In this document: positions 59,164 to 64,000 of the stretch, one piece after another
Layout of the letters: each line of letters starts with the position of its first letter
How positions within the stretch are numbered: position 1 is the first letter of the stretch
Source: Pseudonocardia hierapolitana
Lineage (GTDB): Bacteria > Actinomycetota > Actinomycetes > Mycobacteriales > Pseudonocardiaceae
Direction of reading: 5' to 3'
Assembly: GCF_007994075.1 (NCBI RefSeq)
Contig: NZ_VIWU01000001.1
Coordinates: forward strand, 124,001-188,000
DNA: 64,000 nt
Program-made: the position numbers and the translations under genes
The notes under the pieces: generated by a model
Database searches by the model: none
What the model saw: only the letters and a program-made list of their open reading frames with translations
Told to the model about the DNA's origin: nothing

Positions 59164-59922
59164 ATGCGGAAAACCGAGAGCACCACGACGAACGTCGCCC
59201 GACCGCCGATCGCGTCCCCGTCCGAGTGGCGGGCCGCACGCATGGACCTGCTCGCCGCGGAGAAGGAGGTCACCCGTGCCCGGGACGCGCTGGCGGCCCG
59301 GCGCCGTCGGCTGCCGATGGTCCGGATCGGGAAGGACTACCGGTTCGAGGGCCCGGACGGCGTGGTCGGTCTGGCCGACCTCTTCGCCGGGCACACCCAG
59401 CTCTACGTGCACCACTTCATGTGGCTGGACGAGCCGGACACCGGCTGCCCGAGCTGCACCCGGGCCGCCGATCGGCAGTTCAACGAGGCCCACTTCGGCG
59501 CGTTGCGGGAGCGGAACGTCGCGTTCGCCGCGATCGCCAGGGCGCCCTGGCCGTCCATCCGGTCCTACCGGGACCGGCGCGGCTGGACGTTCCCGTTCTT
59601 CTCATCGCACGGGTCGGACTTCAACTACGACTTCCACGTCACGCTCGACGAGTCCCGGGCACCCGTCGAGTACAACTACCGGACCAAGGACGAGCTGATC
59701 GCATCCGGGATCCCGGCCGAGCACCTGCACGGTGACTGGCCCGGAGCCAGCGTCTTCCTGCGCGACGGCGACACCGTCCACCACACCTACTCGGCCTACG
59801 CCCGCGGCCTGGACGGGCTCGCAACGGCGTACCAGTTCCTCGACCTGACCGTCTACGGCCGGCAGGAGGCCTGGGAGGACTCGCCGGACGGCTGGCCGCA
59901 GGACGTCACGTCGGGCCCCTGA
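59164..59922 (+). CDS. DUF899-family thioredoxin-like protein
   Basis: A 252-residue protein of the DUF899 family: EWRAARMDLLAAEKEVTRARDALAARRRRLPMVRIGKDYRF, GVVGLADLFAGHTQLYVHHFMW, and the Cys pair DTGCPSCTRAADRQFNEAH. The C-terminal part YDFHVTLDESRAPVEYNYR and TYSAYARGLDGL is typical. Likely a redox protein. ATG 59164 is preferred over GTG 59143. It overlaps the convergent ABC gene by 70 bp. Confidence 0.9.
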   Translation: MRKTESTTTNVARPPIASPSEWRAARMDLLAAEKEVTRARDALAARRRRLPMVRIGKDYRFEGPDGVVGLADLFAGHTQLYVHHFMWLDEPDTGCPSCTRAADRQFNEAHFGALRERNVAFAAIARAPWPSIRSYRDRRGWTFPFFSSHGSDFNYDFHVTLDESRAPVEYNYRTKDELIASGIPAEHLHGDWPGASVFLRDGDTVHHTYSAYARGLDGLATAYQFLDLTVYGRQEAWEDSPDGWPQDVTSGP

Positions 59923-61709
59923 GCGCGCCCGTCGCGACCGACCTGCCGCATCCGGTCGGCCGGTCGGTCGTCCCGCCGCTCACCCGGACCCACGAGGCGC
60001 CACCCCTGCGCGCGCCGCCGTTCCCGCCAGAAGTGGGCGTACCGGCCGTCGCGGGCGAGCAGGTCGTCGTGGCTTCCCCCTTCCACGGCTCGTCCGCCCT
60101 CGAGGACGACGATGTGGTCGGCCTCGCGCAACGTGTGCAGCCGGTGCGCGATCACCAGGACCGTGCGGTCCCGCGACAGGGCCGCCATCGCCTGCTGCAG
60201 GGCGTGCTCGTTCTCGGCGTCGAGGGCCGCTGTCGGTTCGTCGAACAGGACGATCGGGGTGTCCTTCAGCAGGGCGCGCGCGATCGAGATGCGCTGCCGC
60301 TCCCCACCGGACAGGCGGCTGCCACCCTCCCCCACCGGCGCGGCCCAGCCGCCCGGGAGGCGCTCGGCGATGTCGTCGACCCGCGCCGTGCGGGCCGCGG
60401 CGTAGACCTCCTCGTCGGTGGCGTCGGGCCGCCCGATCCGCACGTTGTCGAGAACGGTTCCGTCGAACAGGTAGACGTCCTGGAAGACCACCGAGATGAG
60501 CGAGGTGAGCTCCTCGGTCCGCATCTCGCGGACGTCCACGCCGCCCACCCGCACCACGCCGGCGTCGGGGTCGAAGAACCGCGCGACCAGCTTGATCACG
60601 GTGGTCTTCCCCGCGCCGGACGGACCGACGAGCGCGGTCATCCGCCCCTGCGGCACCCGCATCGACAGCCCGTCCAGCACCGGGGTGCCGTCGTAACCGA
60701 ACCGCACCCCGTCGAGTTCGACGTCGATGCCGCACGTCGGCCGCGACACCGCCGGCTCCGGCAACGTCGCGGTGGCGAGCAGCGCGTTGATCTCCGACAG
60801 CGCGTTCTCGGCGACCCGCATCGCGCCGCCGAGCTCGGCGATGAGCATCACGGGTTCGACGAAGCGGGCCGCCAGCACCAGCAGGGCGATCAGCTCGGCC
60901 GCGCCCAGCGAGCCGTCGAGCGCCAGGTACGTGCCCATGGCCAGCAGCACGATGAACGACGCCTGCGCCACGGCGCCGAGCCCGACCACGCCGGGGATGC
61001 CGGCGCGCAGCATCCGGCGACCGGCCCCGTGCTGCGCGGCGAGGGCGGCGTCGAGTGCGGCGTGCCCCTCCACCGTGCGGCCGAACGCCCGCAGCACCGG
61101 CTGGGCGCGGGCGAACTCCACGATCCGCCCGGCGGCGTCGGCGTGGATGCGGTCCGCGTCGCGGTCGGCCGCCTGCATGCGGCGGCTCGCCATCCGGTAC
61201 ACGACCGCGACCACCACCGCGGCGACCGACATCGACAGGGCCAGCCGCCAGTCGAACAGGAACATCGCCAGCACCACGACGAGCGGCGTGACCGTGGCGT
61301 CGACCAGCTGCCGCAGCAGGTGCGCCGGCACCCCCATGATGTCGAGGACACGCTGCGCGGCCAGGCGCCCGAGCCTGCCGACGCGATCGCTCGTGAACCA
61401 GGCCAGCGGCAGCTGCGCGACCTTGTCCCCGATCCGGTGGTGCAGGTCCCGGCTCAGGCCCGCCCCGGTCCGAAAACCGGCGAGCGTCGCCGAGTAGTTG
61501 ACCGCCGCGTAGCCGATCCACAGCACCGCGAGCGCGAGCACCCACGGCCAGGCCCGCGCCGGTTCGCCGCCGAGCAGTGCGCGCAACGCCGGGACCAGCA
61601 GGGCGAACGCCACCCCCTGCAGCAGCGCCGCGGCGGTGAGCAGGCCCAGCAGCCTGCGCAGGGCCCGGTCGTGCTCCGGGCCGAGCGCGATGAACAGCCG
61701 TCGGATCAT
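59853..61709 (-). CDS. ABC transporter, fused membrane and ATPase domains (IrtB-like)
   Basis: A 618-residue half-transporter. Six helices (~20-300), then ATPase (~335-570) with Walker A GPSGAGKTT, signature LSGGERQRISIARAL, Walker B IVLFDEP, and His in VIAHRL. The last ~45 residues (after WRLVGPGERRDD) are a polar extension that reads across the convergent DUF899 gene. ATGA overlap with the partner gene. Likely forms a heterodimer with it, as in IrtAB siderophore importers. Confidence 0.92.
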   Translation of the reverse strand: MIRRLFIALGPEHDRALRRLLGLLTAAALLQGVAFALLVPALRALLGGEPARAWPWVLALAVLWIGYAAVNYSATLAGFRTGAGLSRDLHHRIGDKVAQLPLAWFTSDRVGRLGRLAAQRVLDIMGVPAHLLRQLVDATVTPLVVVLAMFLFDWRLALSMSVAAVVVAVVYRMASRRMQAADRDADRIHADAAGRIVEFARAQPVLRAFGRTVEGHAALDAALAAQHGAGRRMLRAGIPGVVGLGAVAQASFIVLLAMGTYLALDGSLGAAELIALLVLAARFVEPVMLIAELGGAMRVAENALSEINALLATATLPEPAVSRPTCGIDVELDGVRFGYDGTPVLDGLSMRVPQGRMTALVGPSGAGKTTVIKLVARFFDPDAGVVRVGGVDVREMRTEELTSLISVVFQDVYLFDGTVLDNVRIGRPDATDEEVYAAARTARVDDIAERLPGGWAAPVGEGGSRLSGGERQRISIARALLKDTPIVLFDEPTAALDAENEHALQQAMAALSRDRTVLVIAHRLHTLREADHIVVLEGGRAVEGGSHDDLLARDGRYAHFWRERRRAQGWRLVGPGERRDDRPADRMRQVGRDGRAQGPDVTSCGQPSGESSQASCRP

Positions 61710-63466
61710 CGACTTCCTCCCGTCAGCGCGCCTGCGCCCGCCTGTTCCTGCAGCCGCCACATCCGGGCATACCGGCCCTCGGCGGCGAGAAGCTCCTCGT
61801 GCGTGCCGTGCTCGACGATCCGGCCATGGTCGAGCACCACGATCCGGTCGACGCCGACCACCGACGCGAGCCGGTGCGCCACGACGAGCACGGTCCGCCC
61901 GGCGGCCAGTTCGGACAGGGCGTCCTGGATCAGCGCCTCCGACTCGGGATCGGCGTGGGCGGTCGCCTCGTCGAGCACCACGACCGGGGTGTCGGCGAGG
62001 ATCGCCCGGGCGATCGAGATCCGCTGCGCCTCGCCGCCGGAGAAGCGGACGTCGCGGCCGACCACCGAGTCGTAGCCGCGAGGCAACGCGTCGATGCGCT
62101 CGTCGACGGCGGCGGCCCGCGCCGCGCGGCGCACCGTCTCCTCGTCCGCGTCGGGACGGGCGAGGCGGATGTTGTCGCGCACGGAGGCGTCCAGCAGCTG
62201 GACGTCCTGCAGGACGAACGTCACCAGCCGGTACAGCTGCTCCGGCGCGATGTCGCGCACGTCGACACCGCCGATCGTCACCGCGCCCGCGGTCGGGTCG
62301 AAGAACCGGGGCAGGAGCTTGGCGAGGGTCGTCTTCCCCGATCCCGACGCCCCGACCAGCGCCGTCACGGTGCCCGGTTCGAGCGCCAGGTCGATGTCGC
62401 GCAGCACCGGCCGGTCCGCGTCGTAGGCGAACTCCACGCCGGACAGCTCCACCCGAACGCCGTCATGGAGGTCCGGCCGTCGGGGTTCGGCGGGCACCAC
62501 CAGTTCCGGCGCCGCGAGCAGCGCCCCCACCCGCTTCGCCGCCGCGCTCGACTTCTCCACGTCGTGGCTGTAGTAGTGCAGCGCCTGCATGGGCCCGGCC
62601 AGGCCGAGTCCGAGGATCGCGAACGGCAGCAGCTCGATCGCCTCGAGGTGCCCGGCGGAGACCATGGCCGTCCCGCCGACCAGCACCGTCAGCAGGACGG
62701 TGACCGGGCTGAAAGCCAGCTCGGCTATCGCGCTCGTCCGGTAGGCCTTCGCGATCCAGGCGAGGAAGAAGTCCGCGAAGTCGTCGGCGGCCTGCGCGTA
62801 CTGCCGGTGAGCACGCCCTGCCTGCCCGAACATCTTCACCACGGCGATGCCCTCGACGAACTCGACGACCCGGCTGCTGATGCGCTGCTGCGCGCCGTCG
62901 AACGCGGCAGTCTGTCCTTCCATCGTCATCGCGGCCCGGACGAACGACGCCACCCCGATCACGATCGGGATCAGCAGGATCAGCGCCATCCGCCAGTCCA
63001 CCCAGAACAGGTAGACCAGCGTCACCAGCGGAGTGAGCGCGCTCGCGGTGAGGTTGAGCAGCGCGTGCGCCACGAGGTGGTGCATCGTGTCCACGTCGTG
63101 CTGGACGGCCTTCCCGATCCCGCCGGCGCCCCGGTCGGTGAACCAGCCCAGCGGAACCCGGCCGAGCCGGTCGACGAGGCGCCGCCGGACCGACAGCTGG
63201 AAGTCCAGGTCGGCGTGGTGGGCGAGCGCTCCCGCCAGGCTGCTCAGCAGCACCCAGACGACCAGCGCACCTGCCGCGAGCGCGGCGACCGCCCATGCCC
63301 GGCCTTCGTCGACCGGGCCGGTGACCAGCAGCACCCTGGCCAGCTCGGCGACCGCGGCGAACGGCACCACGGCGACCACGGCCGCAACGGCCTGCAGGCC
63401 GACCGCCGTGCCCAGCCGCGACCGGACCGGCCGCAGCAGTTCCGACAGACCTACCGCCTCGTGCAT
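61706..63466 (-). CDS. ABC transporter, fused membrane and ATPase domains (IrtA-like, no N-terminal reductase)
   Basis: A 586-residue half-transporter: six helices (~15-305) and ATPase (~340-575) with Walker A GASGSGKTT, signature FSGGEAQRISIARAI, Walker B VVVLDEAT, and HRL motif. The signature starts FSGG, not LSGG. It lacks the siderophore-interaction flavin domain of mycobacterial IrtA. Co-transcribed with the 59.9-61.7 kb partner. Confidence 0.92.
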   Translation of the reverse strand: MHEAVGLSELLRPVRSRLGTAVGLQAVAAVVAVVPFAAVAELARVLLVTGPVDEGRAWAVAALAAGALVVWVLLSSLAGALAHHADLDFQLSVRRRLVDRLGRVPLGWFTDRGAGGIGKAVQHDVDTMHHLVAHALLNLTASALTPLVTLVYLFWVDWRMALILLIPIVIGVASFVRAAMTMEGQTAAFDGAQQRISSRVVEFVEGIAVVKMFGQAGRAHRQYAQAADDFADFFLAWIAKAYRTSAIAELAFSPVTVLLTVLVGGTAMVSAGHLEAIELLPFAILGLGLAGPMQALHYYSHDVEKSSAAAKRVGALLAAPELVVPAEPRRPDLHDGVRVELSGVEFAYDADRPVLRDIDLALEPGTVTALVGASGSGKTTLAKLLPRFFDPTAGAVTIGGVDVRDIAPEQLYRLVTFVLQDVQLLDASVRDNIRLARPDADEETVRRAARAAAVDERIDALPRGYDSVVGRDVRFSGGEAQRISIARAILADTPVVVLDEATAHADPESEALIQDALSELAAGRTVLVVAHRLASVVGVDRIVVLDHGRIVEHGTHEELLAAEGRYARMWRLQEQAGAGALTGGSR

Positions 63467-63492
63467 CGCGCCCCCACGGCGTTCAGAGTTTC

Positions 63493-63522
63493 GCTACCTG
63501 AAGTATCGATACCAAGAGTAGC
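63493..63522. promoter_or_regulatory. Palindromic operator candidate
   Basis: GCTAC at 63493-63497 pairs with GTAGC at 63518-63522 around the central palindrome TATCGATA, 27-56 bp before the ABC-transporter ATG. The whole is an imperfect 30-bp palindrome fitting a TetR- or DtxR-like dimer. The regulator is not identified. Confidence 0.5.
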
Positions 63523-63530
63523 GCAAATGG

Positions 63531-64000
63531 CTACCGCTCGGCCGCGACCAGACCGCTCGGGCGCTCCGGTGCCAGGCGTATCCCGGGATGGACGAACGTG
63601 AAGACGGCGAGCCCCGCCAGCAGCACCACGCCGAGGAGGTAGGGCACGGTGGGGGCGATCTCGTACAGGCCGGTGCCCAGCAGCGGGCCGAGCATGAACG
63701 TGAGCGCGTTGCTGGTGCCGACCAGACCCGCCACGGCGCCCTGCTCCTCGCGGGTGGCCAGCAACGTCGGCGCGGCCGTGATCCCGGGCAGGCCGAACCC
63801 GAGGCCTGCGCCGAGCACGGCCATCGCGGCGCCGAGGAGCAGCCCGTCCGCGGCGACGGTCATGAGGACCATGCCGGCCGTCATGACGACCACGCCCACC
63901 CTGATGAGGCGCAGTGGCGCCCACTTCAGCCGCGGCACAGCCACCGCCTGGACGAGGATGACCGCACTCGCGCCGGCCAGCATCACCAGGCCCGTCGCCT
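63531..64000 (-). CDS. MFS transporter, C-terminal part (partial)
   Basis: The frame is open through the window edge (64000), giving about 155 residues: four to five membrane helices, the loop VPRLKWAPLRLIRVG, and AVLGAGLGFGLPGITAAPTLLATREEQGAVAGLVGTSNALTFMLGPLLGTGLYE, characteristic of TetA/Bcr-type drug:H+ antiporters. The N-terminal half lies outside. It ends 64 bp upstream of, and in the same direction as, the IrtA-like gene, so it could be part of the same operon. Confidence 0.85.
   Translation of the reverse strand, partial: ATGLVMLAGASAVILVQAVAVPRLKWAPLRLIRVGVVVMTAGMVLMTVAADGLLLGAAMAVLGAGLGFGLPGITAAPTLLATREEQGAVAGLVGTSNALTFMLGPLLGTGLYEIAPTVPYLLGVVLLAGLAVFTFVHPGIRLAPERPSGLVAAER

Overview
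The window is very GC-rich, uses many GTG starts and ATGA/GTGA overlaps, and carries families typical of mycelial actinomycetes: SsgA-like regulator, DUF397, DUF574 methyltransferase, mycothiol-transferase-like DinB, DUF5709, DUF6158, ECF42 sigma factor with its DGPF partner. Gene content and order fit the Pseudonocardiaceae (Pseudonocardia-like). This placement is inference, since no rRNA gene is present. No tRNA, rRNA, CRISPR array, prophage or plasmid origin was seen.

Layout. 1-2.7 kb: end of an oxidoreductase gene, then a two-domain 3-dehydroshikimate dehydratase and a second TIM-barrel gene (quinate/shikimate-type catabolism). 2.7-28.3 kb: a broken-up cobalamin region, almost all on the minus strand. 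The blocks are cobH-cbiX-cobA/cysG-cyclodeaminase under a cobalamin riboswitch (6.1 kb), cobM-cobL-cbiG/cobJ, cobB, cobQ-chelatase-cobO, and cobD. Accessory genes separate them: an ECF42/DGPF sigma cassette, a TetR/FAD-monooxygenase pair with a clear operator, patatin, AKR/MarR/GNAT, and an IS110 element with repeats. 25.9-38.3 kb: SURF1, gene remnants, an acyl-CoA synthetase, a lipoprotein, an SsgA-like protein, DUF1990 genes, a NarL-type two-component system, a methyltransferase and an AraC regulator. 38.4-50 kb: small DUF genes, YibE/F, a UgpB-UgpA-UgpE-type sugar ABC importer with a glycerophosphodiesterase, a divergent TRAP transporter (DctP-Q-M), DinB, DUF574 and DUF397. 50-64 kb: copper amine oxidase, HxlR and F420-reductase-like pair, serine hydrolase, peroxiredoxin, TetR/SRPBCC pair with twin operators, then an iron/siderophore block (binding protein, MFS, two IrtA/IrtB-type ABC half-transporters) and a truncated MFS gene.

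The most striking structure is the IS110-family element at 19418-20732. A second, uninterrupted inverted copy of its target repeat lies at 21242-21401, so the insertion point can be read to the base (CT core). The 258-bp non-coding left end holds segments that match both target flanks and both element ends, as expected of a bridge RNA with target- and donor-binding loops.

The window is also rich in repeats that gene annotation does not explain. A family of ~157-174 bp elements with CTAG-ending inverted termini has four copies, three of them between convergent genes, where they supply stop codons. There is a pair of MITE-like elements, a 68-bp hairpin, 13-, 15-, 22- and 27-bp tandem arrays, and a 28-bp repeat that forms the 3' ends of two unrelated genes. 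Several genes are decayed or remodelled: a Doc-toxin tail, an arginase C-terminus running into the end of cobD, and a frameshifted small gene.
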